Shown piece by piece: positions 1-8,270 of a stretch of DNA of 64,000 nucleotides. The notes under the pieces were generated by a model. That model did no database searches and had not been told where the DNA came from. It saw only the letters and a program-made list of their open reading frames with translations. How positions within the stretch are numbered: the stretch's first letter is position 1; every line of letters starts with the position of its first letter. The stretch spans positions 55,266 to 119,265 of the forward strand of contig JAFAYV010000087.1 of the NCBI GenBank assembly GCA_019240115.1, given 5' to 3'. Source of the DNA: Solirubrobacterales bacterium (GTDB lineage: Bacteria; Actinomycetota; Thermoleophilia; Solirubrobacterales; Solirubrobacteraceae). A program made the position numbers and the translations under genes.

Positions 1-461
1 CGCGCTCGCCGCACGGGTGGGCGGGCAGCAGTGCAGACGTCTCGGGGAGCGTCGGGCGCGGACTGCCCACCCTGCTCTCGGACGCCGGCGCTGGTCTGCC
101 CACGGGCGCGTCTCCATCGGCGGTGGCGAGGATGCTCAAGCGGCGACGGAGCCGGACCCGCAGCGAAGCCGACGCCATGTCTCTCATGCGGGTTATGTCG
201 CCGTACGGCGTTTCTGAGCCGATCCCACCAAGGTATAGGTCGCACTGCGCGTTCTTCTCGACCGGTCGCCGGCTGGCCAAAGGTCTAGGGGCGACTAGCC
301 GTTTTTCCGTCTACAGGGAGGCGCTCGGCGTTCCGATGCTGCTGGCATGGCGGGCAAGGATCCCAACAGCACCGACTGCAAGTCACTCCGGGCGGCCGTC
401 GCTCGCCAGCTATCTGCAACCCGGTCATCCGGAACGACAAAACGAGAGGAGGTGAACAGTC
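1..461. other. Non-coding leader upstream of the Flp pilin gene
   Basis: I see no convincing gene in this stretch. The short open frames have no recognisable domain and look like GC-driven shadows. It contains a hairpin followed by five T residues (270-306) and the pilin ribosome-binding site (446-453). It may hold the pilus promoter and a long 5' leader, but I could not recognise a riboswitch consensus. Confidence 0.5.
270..306 (+). terminator. Possible intrinsic terminator upstream of the pilin gene
   Basis: The arms CGGCT (270-274) and AGCCG (297-301) can pair and are followed by TTTTT (302-306). The stem is short and the loop is about 22 nt, so this is weak. It could end a transcript entering from outside the window or act in the pilin leader. 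Confidence 0.25.
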
Positions 462-644
462 TTGTTTAACAGCCTCTACTACGTGGTCGGCATGATGCTG
501 GCCCGGATGCGCCGCGAGGAGGGCCAGACGATGGCCGAATACGGCATCCTGCTGGGCGTCATCGCGCTTGTCGTGGTGGTGGTCGCCGTGACCCTCGGTG
601 GCAGCATCTCGAGCCTCTTCAGCAACACCAGCGGACACCTCTAG
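462..644 (+). CDS. flp: Flp/Fap-type type IVb pilin (major Tad pilus subunit)
   Basis: This 60-aa protein is the structural subunit of a Tad (tight adherence) pilus. It has a short basic leader, then Gly21 followed by QTMAEY. This is the Flp prepilin cleavage site, with Glu at +5 and Tyr at +6 of the mature protein. A hydrophobic helix of about 22 residues and a short polar tail follow, and the total length is typical of Flp pilins. The start is TTG at 462, chosen because AGGAGGT (447-453) lies 8 nt upstream; a GTG at 453 runs straight into a stop. The prepilin peptidase at 22741-23379 should process it. It is the first gene of the Tad set and is separated from the others by about 390 bp and a hairpin, which would fit higher expression of the pilin than of the machinery. 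Confidence 0.93.
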   Translation: MFNSLYYVVGMMLARMRREEGQTMAEYGILLGVIALVVVVVAVTLGGSISSLFSNTSGHL

Positions 645-665
645 ACGATCGGACCCTCCGGACGA

Positions 666-710
666 GCGCCCGCCCACGGTGACCGCATGCAGCGGCCCCC
701 GGGCGGGCGC
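666..710 (+). terminator. Hairpin after the pilin gene, possible terminator or attenuator
   Basis: GCGCCCGCCC (666-675) and GGGCGGGCGC (701-710) form a perfect 10-bp GC stem with a 25-nt loop, 22 bp after the pilin stop. Only a weak T-rich tail follows. It could attenuate read-through and raise pilin output relative to the assembly genes. Confidence 0.4.
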
Positions 711-1031
711 TTCACTTCGTGCGACTGACCCGCAGGACCCCCGTCGCCGAGACCGGATATGAGGTTCGCACCTCTTCAACGACGCCGCGCACCTCGTCAG
801 CGACGCCGGCGCCCACCTGTGACCCACGACGAGGCGGGCCAACGCCCGCCCAGGCTTCGTGCCGACGGGCCGGACGTGCCTTCGCGCTGCAAGCCGCGAT
901 CCGAGGCACAGTCCCGGGGCGACTTCACCTAGACCTTCGGGCAGGGCCAACTAGAGCTTTTCTCGGTGCGCGGGCACCGAGGGTGGATCGATACGAGGTA
1001 GCAGGATCCCCGACGCACAGCGCCCCGGAAC
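711..1031. other. Intergenic region between the pilin and tadE genes
   Basis: No gene is recognisable here. It holds a perfect 8-bp hairpin with a GCGG tetraloop (962-981). The T-run lies before rather than after that stem, so it does not look like a terminator. A promoter for the tadE-tadC operon could lie in this stretch, but I cannot identify one with confidence. Confidence 0.4.
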
Positions 1032-1574
1032 ATGCGGACATGCAAGCCACGACACATCTTCGTCTTCGACCGCTCGCGACTGCGCGAGGAGCGCGGCCAG
1101 GCCTTGGTCGAGTTCGCGGTCGTCCTGCCGGTGCTGGTGATCATCATCCTCGGCATCCTCTACCTGGGGCGGTACGAGGACTACTCCAACCAGATGACCC
1201 AGCTGGCCGAGCAGGGTGCTCGCTACGCCGCGGTCGACCAGTACCCATCGACGTCGACGAATCTGCAGGCCTGGATCGAGTCGGCCGCGCAGGGGGAACT
1301 GAACGCAAACTCCGGGAGCAAAGATGTCAGCGCATTACAGGCGTACGTCTACTGCGTGCCGAGTGCATCTCAATGTCAGCAGGCCAGTCAGGTGCGCGTC
1401 TGCCTGGTCTCGACCATGCAGCTGTGGTTCCTGAGCATCGGCAGGATGACGGTGACAACGCCGGCCACCATGCGCGTCGAAGCCACCCAGCAGACGTCGC
1501 CATCCGGCGGCACCGGATGGTCCACCACCAACAACTCGAACAGCACCGTCCCGTCCAGCTGCCCGACGACCTGA
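1032..1574 (+). CDS. tadE: TadE-like minor pilin/pseudopilin
   Basis: This 180-aa protein has a 21-residue basic leader, then Gly22 followed by QALVEF, so Glu is again at +5 of the predicted mature end. A hydrophobic helix at about residues 25-45 follows. The segment RGQALVEFAVVLPVL is characteristic of TadE/TadG pseudopilins, which sit in the membrane and are needed for pilus assembly. The C-terminal part is extracytoplasmic and Ser/Thr-rich, with several Cys residues that could form disulfides. The gene precedes cpaB by 16 bp and is probably the first gene of the assembly operon. The start is ATG at 1032, with only a weak Shine-Dalgarno sequence. Confidence 0.85.
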   Translation: MRTCKPRHIFVFDRSRLREERGQALVEFAVVLPVLVIIILGILYLGRYEDYSNQMTQLAEQGARYAAVDQYPSTSTNLQAWIESAAQGELNANSGSKDVSALQAYVYCVPSASQCQQASQVRVCLVSTMQLWFLSIGRMTVTTPATMRVEATQQTSPSGGTGWSTTNNSNSTVPSSCPTT

Positions 1575-1590
1575 TTGGAGGCGACCTGTC

Positions 1591-2301
1591 ATGAAGCTTT
1601 TCGAGAACGGACTGACGGCGCCCAGCCTGGGCGGCCTGCTGACCACCCGCCGGGGCTCGGCGATCCTCGCCGTGCTCTGCGCGGTCTGCGCCGGCGGCAT
1701 CCTGCTGTTCGCGATGAGCCGGTACCGGGCCAGCGTGCAGCAGCCGACGCCCCAGGCCACCGTCCTCGTCGCGATGCGCGAGATACCCAAGGGAACCCCT
1801 GGCAACCGCATCGCCCAGCTGAACCTCTACCGGTCGACGCCCGTCGTCGCGGCCCAGCTGTCGGCGGGGGCGATCAGCGACGCCGGTCAGCTCGCGGGCG
1901 CCACCGCCTCGACGAACATCGTGCCCGGGCAGCAGCTGACATCGGCCGACTTCTCGGCGCAGAGTGGGGTCGACACGACCCTCGCTCCCGATCAGCGCGC
2001 CGTCGAGGTGACGATCAGCGAGTCCCCGGGAGCCACCGATGTCACCGAGGCCGGGGACCACGTCGACATCTATCGAGCCGCCGGCAGCGGGAACGCGAGG
2101 TCCGGACAAGCGCCGATCGCCACGGACGTGAAGGTCATCAAGCCGGCGAGCCCGACGCCGGTCAGAGTCGGCAACCGCGTCGTGACCGGGAGCTCGATGG
2201 TGCTGGCGCTCGGCACCGGTCAGGTGGGCCCGGTGATCGAGAACGCGAACGGGCTCTACCTCGCCCTGCGCCCATCCGAGACCGACCCTGCGACCGGCTG
2301 A
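1591..2301 (+). CDS. cpaB: CpaB/RcpC-like Flp pilus assembly protein (SAF domain)
   Basis: The 236-aa protein has one N-terminal membrane helix (about 23-42) and then an extracytoplasmic SAF-type domain (about 57-125), recognisable by the VLVAMREIPKGT segment. A second beta-rich domain follows. In Tad systems CpaB/RcpC is a periplasmic or extracytoplasmic assembly factor. Here there is no secretin for it to contact, as expected for a one-membrane cell. GGAGG at 1575-1579 lies 11 nt before the ATG and supports the start. The gene lies between tadE and cpaE in the same operon. Confidence 0.85.
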   Translation: MKLFENGLTAPSLGGLLTTRRGSAILAVLCAVCAGGILLFAMSRYRASVQQPTPQATVLVAMREIPKGTPGNRIAQLNLYRSTPVVAAQLSAGAISDAGQLAGATASTNIVPGQQLTSADFSAQSGVDTTLAPDQRAVEVTISESPGATDVTEAGDHVDIYRAAGSGNARSGQAPIATDVKVIKPASPTPVRVGNRVVTGSSMVLALGTGQVGPVIENANGLYLALRPSETDPATG

Positions 2302-2346
2302 GCCGGGCCGCCGACCCATCCCCGACCCAGGAACTGGAACGACATT

Positions 2347-3615
2347 ATGAGCTCGCAAGTCAGTGTGCTGATTGCCGTCGACCACGAGGTCGATCGCGGA
2401 CTGATCGAGACGCTCGTCGCCCGCGGCCCCAACCTCGCCGTGCTCGACTATCTCGAGCTCGACGGACCGGCGTCGAGCGGGATGGGCAATGGCGACGCGA
2501 TGATCATCGCCGTCGCCGACTACACCGGGAACGCCCGCGAGTTCGTGGGCAAGGCGCATCGTCAGCACCCGCAGCGGCCGATCGTGCTGCTGTGTCCCTC
2601 GGGCACGAGCGGCCCGGTGGGCGATGTGTTCGCCAGCGGGATCGATGACATCGTGTCGCTGCCCACGTCGCCCGACGCAGCCACCGACGACGAAGTCTCG
2701 CGCGAGCTCGCCTTCACGGTCGAGAAGGCGATCATCCGCAAGCGGGGCACGAGCACCACGGTCGCGGGAGATCACACGCGCAACGTCATCTGCGTGCTGG
2801 GGCTGAAGGGCGGAAGCGGCAAGACCCTGACCTCGGTCAACCTGGGCGTGGCTCTGGCGCAGGCCGGTCACAGCGTCGCCGTGATGGACCTCGATCTCCA
2901 GTTCGGGGACCTCGCGCTGGCGATGGGCGTCCCCCCGATGCGCACGATCTACGACCTGGTGCGCGCCGGCGGTTCGTTGGATGCCGAGAAGCTCAACGAC
3001 TTCCTCATGATTCATGAGTCGGGAGCGCGAGCGCTCGTGGCCCCGGTCCGCCCCGACCAGGCGGCGATGATCACGGTCCCGTTCCTGCAGGACGTCCAGC
3101 GATTGCTGGGCGAGATGTTCGAGTTCGTCGTCCTCGATACGCCTCCGAGCTTCGGTCCCGAGGTGATCAACGCCGTCGACTCCTCGGATCACGTGCTGGT
3201 GGTGGCGATGCGCGACACGCTCTCGCTGAAGAACACCAAGCTCGGGCTCGAGACCCTGGAGCGGATGGACTACGACCGCAGCCGCGTCAAGGTGCTCTTC
3301 AATCGCGCGAACACGAATGTCGGCATCGACCGCGAGGACGTCCTGGCGATCCTCGGCCGCGACGTCGACATCCTCGTGCCGAGTCATCGCGACATCGCGC
3401 GTTCGGTCAACCAGGGCGAGCCGATCGTCGGGCAGGGACAGACCGAGGCCGCCCGCGCGTTTCGCGAGCTCGCCCAGCTGTACGTCGCCACGGCGCGCCC
3501 CGAGGGTGAGGCGCACGACGCTCAGGTGGTCGACATCGCCGCTCAGCGCCTGCCACTGGTGGAGGAGCCGGCACCGGCGCGGCAGTCGATCTTCCGGCGC
3601 CGGAGGAGTGCCTGA
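2347..3615 (+). CDS. cpaE: CpaE/TadZ-like pilus-localisation ATPase
   Basis: The 422-aa protein has an N-terminal receiver-like domain (about 1-125), with no obvious phospho-acceptor signature, and then a MinD/ParA-type P-loop ATPase. The deviant Walker A motif KGGSGKT is at residues 154-160, and VVLDTPPS is the Walker B region. TadZ/CpaE proteins localise the pilus machine, usually to a pole. Its stop overlaps the start of cpaF by one base (TGATG, 3613-3617), so the two are translationally coupled. It lies 45 bp after cpaB. Identification is from domain order and context. Confidence 0.88.
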   Translation: MSSQVSVLIAVDHEVDRGLIETLVARGPNLAVLDYLELDGPASSGMGNGDAMIIAVADYTGNAREFVGKAHRQHPQRPIVLLCPSGTSGPVGDVFASGIDDIVSLPTSPDAATDDEVSRELAFTVEKAIIRKRGTSTTVAGDHTRNVICVLGLKGGSGKTLTSVNLGVALAQAGHSVAVMDLDLQFGDLALAMGVPPMRTIYDLVRAGGSLDAEKLNDFLMIHESGARALVAPVRPDQAAMITVPFLQDVQRLLGEMFEFVVLDTPPSFGPEVINAVDSSDHVLVVAMRDTLSLKNTKLGLETLERMDYDRSRVKVLFNRANTNVGIDREDVLAILGRDVDILVPSHRDIARSVNQGEPIVGQGQTEAARAFRELAQLYVATARPEGEAHDAQVVDIAAQRLPLVEEPAPARQSIFRRRRSA

Positions 3616-4967
3616 TGCAGCTCCACGAGCGCCTTTCCAACGGGCACGGCACCGAGACGCCGGAGCGGTTCGCGATCCCCTTCTCGGAGATGAAGACGCG
3701 GGTCCACCTCGCGCTGATCGAGGATCTGGGCCGCCAGCTGTTCAACACCAGTCTCGATTCCGCGACGCTGCGCGCGCGCGTTCAGGACGAGCTGCGCGAG
3801 CGCCTCTCGCGCGAACCGGGCCTCTCGCGCGAAGATCGCGAGCAGATCGCGGTCGAGCTGACGGCCGACATCGTGGGGCACGGTCCGCTCGAGCGGCTGC
3901 TCGAGGACGACACGGTCACGGAGATCATGGTCAACGGTCCGTACGACGTGTGGGTCGAGCGGGCCGGTCGCCTCTCCCGCACGCCGGTGCGGTTCAGCGA
4001 CGACGGGCATCTTCAGCGGATCATCTCCAAGATGGTCGCCCAGGTCGGGCGCCGCATCGATGAGGCGTCGCCGATGGTCGACGCGCGCCTGCCCGACGGC
4101 AGCCGCATCAACGCCACGATCCCGCCGCTGTCGCTCACCGGGCCCCTGCTGACGATCCGCAAGTTCGGGCAGCAGCGACTCGACATGGGCGCTCTCATCG
4201 CGCTCGGCGCGTTGGAGGCGCGGTCCGCGGAGCTGCTGCAGCGGTGCGTCGAGGCGCGCTTGAACATCCTGATCGCCGGCGGCACGGGCTCCGGAAAGAC
4301 CACGATGCTCAACTCGCTGTCGGCGTCGATCCCCGAAGGCGAGCGGATCGTCACGATCGAGGATGCCGCCGAGCTGTCCCTGAGCCAGCGGCACGTGCTC
4401 CGGCTGGAGGCACGGCCGAAGAACATCGAGGGCGAGGGCGAGATCTCGATCCGCGACCTGGTGCGCAACTCGCTGCGCATGCGCCCGGACCGGATCGTGG
4501 TCGGCGAGGTGCGCGGGGCCGAGGCGCTGGACATGCTCCAGGCCATGAACACCGGCCACGACGGCTCGCTGTCGACGCTGCACGCCAACACGCCGAGGGA
4601 CGCTCTGGCTCGCCTGGAGACGATGGTGCTGATGAGCGGGTACGACCTGCCGTTGCGCGCGATCCGCGAGCAGATCGCCTCAGCGATCGACCTCCTGGTC
4701 CAGATCGAGCGGATGTCCGACGGCTCCCGTCGGGTCGTCGCCGTGACCGAGGTGCAGCGCATGGAGGCGGACGTCGTCACGCTGCAGGATCTGTTCACCT
4801 TCCATGTCGAGTCCGTCGCGGCCACCAATCACATCGTCGGCTCGCTGCGCTCGACCGGGCTACGGCCCGGCTTCCTGGACAAGTTCGCGCGTCGCGGCGT
4901 GGAGATCCCGGCCGAGCTGAGCGGCCGGCGGAGCGATCTCGGTTCCCACGGCGGCGGTCGTGGGTGA
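3615..4967 (+). CDS. cpaF: CpaF/TadA secretion ATPase
   Basis: This 450-aa protein is the hexameric traffic ATPase that powers Flp pilus assembly. The Walker A sequence GGTGSGKTT has its Lys at residue 228. The Asp-box region (IEDAAELSL), the His-box region (GHDGSLSTLHAN) and the VGEVRG Walker B region all follow in the order usual for the family. The N-terminal domain, with VEIMVNGP-type sequence (EIMVNG), is also typical. Length and domain order match TadA/CpaF. It overlaps cpaE by one base and the next gene by 8 bp, consistent with one polycistronic message. Confidence 0.95.
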   Translation: MQLHERLSNGHGTETPERFAIPFSEMKTRVHLALIEDLGRQLFNTSLDSATLRARVQDELRERLSREPGLSREDREQIAVELTADIVGHGPLERLLEDDTVTEIMVNGPYDVWVERAGRLSRTPVRFSDDGHLQRIISKMVAQVGRRIDEASPMVDARLPDGSRINATIPPLSLTGPLLTIRKFGQQRLDMGALIALGALEARSAELLQRCVEARLNILIAGGTGSGKTTMLNSLSASIPEGERIVTIEDAAELSLSQRHVLRLEARPKNIEGEGEISIRDLVRNSLRMRPDRIVVGEVRGAEALDMLQAMNTGHDGSLSTLHANTPRDALARLETMVLMSGYDLPLRAIREQIASAIDLLVQIERMSDGSRRVVAVTEVQRMEADVVTLQDLFTFHVESVAATNHIVGSLRSTGLRPGFLDKFARRGVEIPAELSGRRSDLGSHGGGRG

Positions 4968-7311
4968 GCGAGCCCGGCGGCTCCTGCGCCGCCGGCTGCG
5001 CCTGCTGGCGTTCGGCCTGAGCGTCATCGGGGCGGTGCCCGCCGTGGCGCTCGCCGCCGCACCGGCCGGGTGGCCGGGGGTGCACTCGATCGCGGGTGCC
5101 CGGACACGCTCGCCGATGGCATCGCTGAGCGGATGGCTCAGTCCCACCGTCGCCTTCCCCGAACGCGACCTGGTGCTCCGAACCACCGCTCGCAGGGCCC
5201 TGAGCGTGTCTCGTGTGCACATCAGCGAGAACGGCCAGACGATCCATCCGTCTCGGCTGACGCGCCTGTCAGCACCCGCGCCCGGCGATCTCGGGGTCAT
5301 GTTCGTCATCCAGCGCAGCGCGAGCATGGGCGGTGGCGGCCTGGCGGCGGCAGTGTCCGCTGCGCGGGCGATCGGCACGAGCAAGCCCGGAAACGAGCGG
5401 TTCGGGGCGATCGCGTTCGCTGCCCGGCCATCGGTTCTCCTTGGGTTGACCACCGACCGACGCGCGATCGACCGGCGCCTGCGGACGACGCCGGCCGTCG
5501 ACAGTGCTGCCTGCAATGTCGCAGCGGCGACCCAGCAGGCGCTCGCCCGCTTGGCGGCGGCGAAGACGCGGCTGGGCGTCGTCGTGGTCATCTCCGACGG
5601 CGTCGGCGGCGCCGAGAGGACGTCCGGCCCGACGGCGGCCACGGTTCGGGCGGCGGCCGCGCGCGCGGACGCCCCCGTGATCACGGTCGGGCTCCGCGAC
5701 GAGCGGGCAACGACGGCGTCGCTCACCGCCCTGGCGCATTCGGCTCCGGGAAGTTTCGTCCTGTCGTCGGAGGGACGCCTCTCGTCGACATTGACGTCGA
5801 CGCTGCGCACCGTCGCCGATCGGCACTACGTGCTCGGCTATCGCTCGCACGCTCCGGCCGGATCGTCCGTTGCGATCACGGCCGTCGCCTCCGGGCTGTC
5901 GGGCCAGCTCAACGCCAGCTACCGAGTCCCCGGGATCGCGCCCACCCCCCCCTCCCGGCCGCAGCCCAGCGCAGGCGCGTCGGCACCGACACCGAGCGCG
6001 CCGCGGCCCGCCGCGCCGACGTCGGCCCCCGCTTCGCGATCAGCCACCCCCCCGTCGTCCTCCGGGACGCCACCGCCCTCGACGACGCGGGCGCCCTCAC
6101 CGCCCTCGACGACGCGGGCGCCCTCACCGGCCTCGACGACGCGGTCGCGGTCGCCGCAGGCGAGCTCTCGAGGAATCCCGGGGTCGAAGTCCGGCACGCC
6201 TGGGCGGCCGGCGGCGACGTCGGGACCCACCGCACCGGTGGGTCCGTCGGCGGCGGGCGGTCGGGACCCGAGCACCGACGCGCCGCATCTCGTAGGAGAG
6301 CCGGAGCCCAATTTCGGGAGAGAGCTTCCCCCGTCCCCGATGCGCACGACGTCCTTCTGGTCGTCGGGGGTCGCCGTCCCGGCGGTGGCGATCGTCTGCG
6401 CGCTGCTGGGCGCGCTGGCGCTCTGGTTCGTGCTGCGGCGGCCACAAGGGGCGACCGTGCGGGCGCGGGTCGGTAACTTCCTGCCGATCGGAGGCGGGAA
6501 CGACGGGGCGGAAGCGCCGTCGCCGAGCCGGCGCTCGCGGCTGCTGGGCTCGCTGGAGCGGGGTTCGTGGTGGCCGACGTTCGTGGAGGCCGTCGAGATC
6601 TCCCGCAATCCGCGCCCACCGATGTCCCTGGTCAAGCGCGCGGCTGCCGGTGGAATGGTCGCCGGGCTCCTCCTCGGGCTGATCTCCGGCTCGGTGCTGG
6701 CGGCGCTCGCACCGCTCTTGTTGTGGCCGTTCGTGCTACGGGCGCTCGTGCTGCGCGCCGCCCGCAAGCAGCGAGACCGATTCCGGGACACGCTTCCCGG
6801 CTACCTCCAGGACATGGCCAGCGCGATCCGCGTCGGGCGCAGCTTCGCCGGCGCACTGGCCGCCGTCGCCTCCGACGCCGAGGAGCCGACGCGCTCTGAG
6901 CTCGAGCGAGCCGCCACCGACGAGGCCCTCGGCCGACCCCTGGAGGAGTCGCTGGAGGCGGTCGGCAGGCGCATGCTCTGCCCCGACATGGACCAGGTCG
7001 CTCTGGTGGCCGAGCTGAACCGCCGTTCGGGCTCCAACGTCGCTGAGGCGCTGGACCGGGTCGCCGACGGTGCGCGCGAGCGAACGGACCTGAGGCGCGA
7101 GATGGGGGCCCTGACCGCCCAGGCGAAGATGTCCAGCTCGGTGCTGACGGCGCTGCCGGTCGTGGTGCTGATGGGCCTCGTTCTCCTCGCCCCGTCCTAC
7201 GCACACCCACTGCTGCACTCGACGATGGGCTTCGTCGTGCTGCTTTTCGGCGCCGGCCTGATCGCCAGCGGTTGGAAGGTGATGAAGAAGATCACGAACA
7301 TCGAGGCGTGA
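4960..7311 (+). CDS. tadB: VWA-like domain fused to a TadB inner-membrane platform protein
   Basis: The 783-aa product has a signal-like N-terminus, a von Willebrand A-like domain (about 108-300), a Pro/Ser/Thr-rich linker (about 327-460), a membrane segment (about 468-490) and a C-terminal type II secretion F domain (about 600-780) ending in two helices. The C-terminal part is TadB, the platform that works with CpaF. The VWA MIDAS motif is degenerate: Gln118-x-Ser120-x-Ser122 replaces the usual Asp-x-Ser-x-Ser, though ISDG is retained. The linker has three 9-residue STTRAPSPP-like repeats encoded at about 6070-6150. The GTG start at 4960 overlaps cpaF by 8 bp. A plain TadB is about 300 aa, so the N-terminal 450 residues are an addition exposed outside the membrane. 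Confidence 0.85.
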   Translation: MGERARRLLRRRLRLLAFGLSVIGAVPAVALAAAPAGWPGVHSIAGARTRSPMASLSGWLSPTVAFPERDLVLRTTARRALSVSRVHISENGQTIHPSRLTRLSAPAPGDLGVMFVIQRSASMGGGGLAAAVSAARAIGTSKPGNERFGAIAFAARPSVLLGLTTDRRAIDRRLRTTPAVDSAACNVAAATQQALARLAAAKTRLGVVVVISDGVGGAERTSGPTAATVRAAAARADAPVITVGLRDERATTASLTALAHSAPGSFVLSSEGRLSSTLTSTLRTVADRHYVLGYRSHAPAGSSVAITAVASGLSGQLNASYRVPGIAPTPPSRPQPSAGASAPTPSAPRPAAPTSAPASRSATPPSSSGTPPPSTTRAPSPPSTTRAPSPASTTRSRSPQASSRGIPGSKSGTPGRPAATSGPTAPVGPSAAGGRDPSTDAPHLVGEPEPNFGRELPPSPMRTTSFWSSGVAVPAVAIVCALLGALALWFVLRRPQGATVRARVGNFLPIGGGNDGAEAPSPSRRSRLLGSLERGSWWPTFVEAVEISRNPRPPMSLVKRAAAGGMVAGLLLGLISGSVLAALAPLLLWPFVLRALVLRAARKQRDRFRDTLPGYLQDMASAIRVGRSFAGALAAVASDAEEPTRSELERAATDEALGRPLEESLEAVGRRMLCPDMDQVALVAELNRRSGSNVAEALDRVADGARERTDLRREMGALTAQAKMSSSVLTALPVVVLMGLVLLAPSYAHPLLHSTMGFVVLLFGAGLIASGWKVMKKITNIEA
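6064..6150 (+). repeat. In-frame 27-bp tandem repeat in the TadB linker
   Basis: Two near-identical and one divergent copy of a unit beginning CCTCGACGACGCGGGCGCCC encode the STTRAPSP-like Pro/Thr repeats of the linker. It is probably a length-variable spacer between the VWA-like and TadB parts. Confidence 0.75.
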
Positions 7312-7314
7312 GGC

Positions 7315-8241
7315 GTGCTCACCCCGCTCTTTGTCATCGGGATCGTGCTCGTCGGCGTCGCCGCTCGGCTCATCGGCCGGGCGGTGCTCGTGCCCCGGCT
7401 CGCCCTCAAGGCACATCTGCGGGAGATCGACGAGTACGGCTACAAGTCGGCGTTCGAGGATCTCGATCTCTCGCGTCGCGAACGGTGGCGACGCAGCCTT
7501 CGCCGCAACGCCGCACGTGCCGGGGAGTTCATGATGCGCCGATTCCCGTCGGTGACCGCGCTGTCAGCCGGCGAGCTGAACGCTGCCGGTTACTACGACG
7601 TCGAGCCCACCGTGGCGCACGGGTACCGCGTGTTCGCGACGGTCGGCCTGCCGGCGGTCCTCCTGCTCCTCGCGCTCGTAGGCGGCGGGCTCTCGGTTCT
7701 GTCGCTGATGCTGGTGGGCGTCGGGGGGCTCGGGGGCTGGATGGTGCCGTCGGTCTACGTCCGCAGACGCGGAGCGTCGCGCCTGAGCGAGATCGACCGG
7801 CGGCTGCCCGAGCTCATCGACCTCCTGATCGCGACCGTGGAGGCGGGCATGGGCTTGGGCGCCGCCATCGACCTCGTGGCGGGTCGCTTCGACGGGCCGC
7901 TTGGCGACGAGCTGCGCCTGACCGTTCGCCAGCAGAGCCTGGGCATGTCGATCCCGACGGCGCTTGGAGAGATGGTCGAGCGCTGCGACACCCCCTCGGT
8001 GCGGGCGTTCGCGCGCACCGCGATGCGCGGCGAGTCGCTCGGCGTCTCGATCGGGCCAGTGCTGCGCGAGCTGTCGGCCGACGAGCGCCGCCGCCACCGC
8101 ATGGCCGCGCGCACGAAGATGCAGAAGGCGCCGATCAAGATGATCTTCCCGCTGATCTTCCTCATCTTCCCGGCGCTGATGATGGTGCTGTTCTATCCCG
8201 CGATCTACACGATCACGCACACCGCCCACGGGGTCTTCTGA
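7315..8241 (+). CDS. tadC: TadC-like inner-membrane platform protein
   Basis: The 308-aa protein has an N-terminal membrane helix, a central pair of helices, a cytoplasmic type II secretion F domain (about 165-290; RLPELIDLLIATVEAGMGLG-type start) and C-terminal helices. TadC pairs with TadB as the membrane platform on which CpaF acts. The GTG start at 7315 lies 3 bp after the tadB stop. It is the last gene of the operon and converges with the minus-strand glycan operon, leaving 29 bp between the stops. Confidence 0.9.
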   Translation: MLTPLFVIGIVLVGVAARLIGRAVLVPRLALKAHLREIDEYGYKSAFEDLDLSRRERWRRSLRRNAARAGEFMMRRFPSVTALSAGELNAAGYYDVEPTVAHGYRVFATVGLPAVLLLLALVGGGLSVLSLMLVGVGGLGGWMVPSVYVRRRGASRLSEIDRRLPELIDLLIATVEAGMGLGAAIDLVAGRFDGPLGDELRLTVRQQSLGMSIPTALGEMVERCDTPSVRAFARTAMRGESLGVSIGPVLRELSADERRRHRMAARTKMQKAPIKMIFPLIFLIFPALMMVLFYPAIYTITHTAHGVF

Positions 8242-8270
8242 GTGGTAGCCCAAGCCATCTCGGGGGCGCG

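Noticed and set aside
962..981. Perfect hairpin before tadE as a terminator
   Set aside because: The T-run is on the upstream side, so it does not have terminator form on either strand.
1327..3516. Very long minus-strand open frame opposite cpaE and cpaB
   Set aside because: It has no recognisable domain and lies over well-supported plus-strand pilus genes. Such antisense frames are typical at this GC content.
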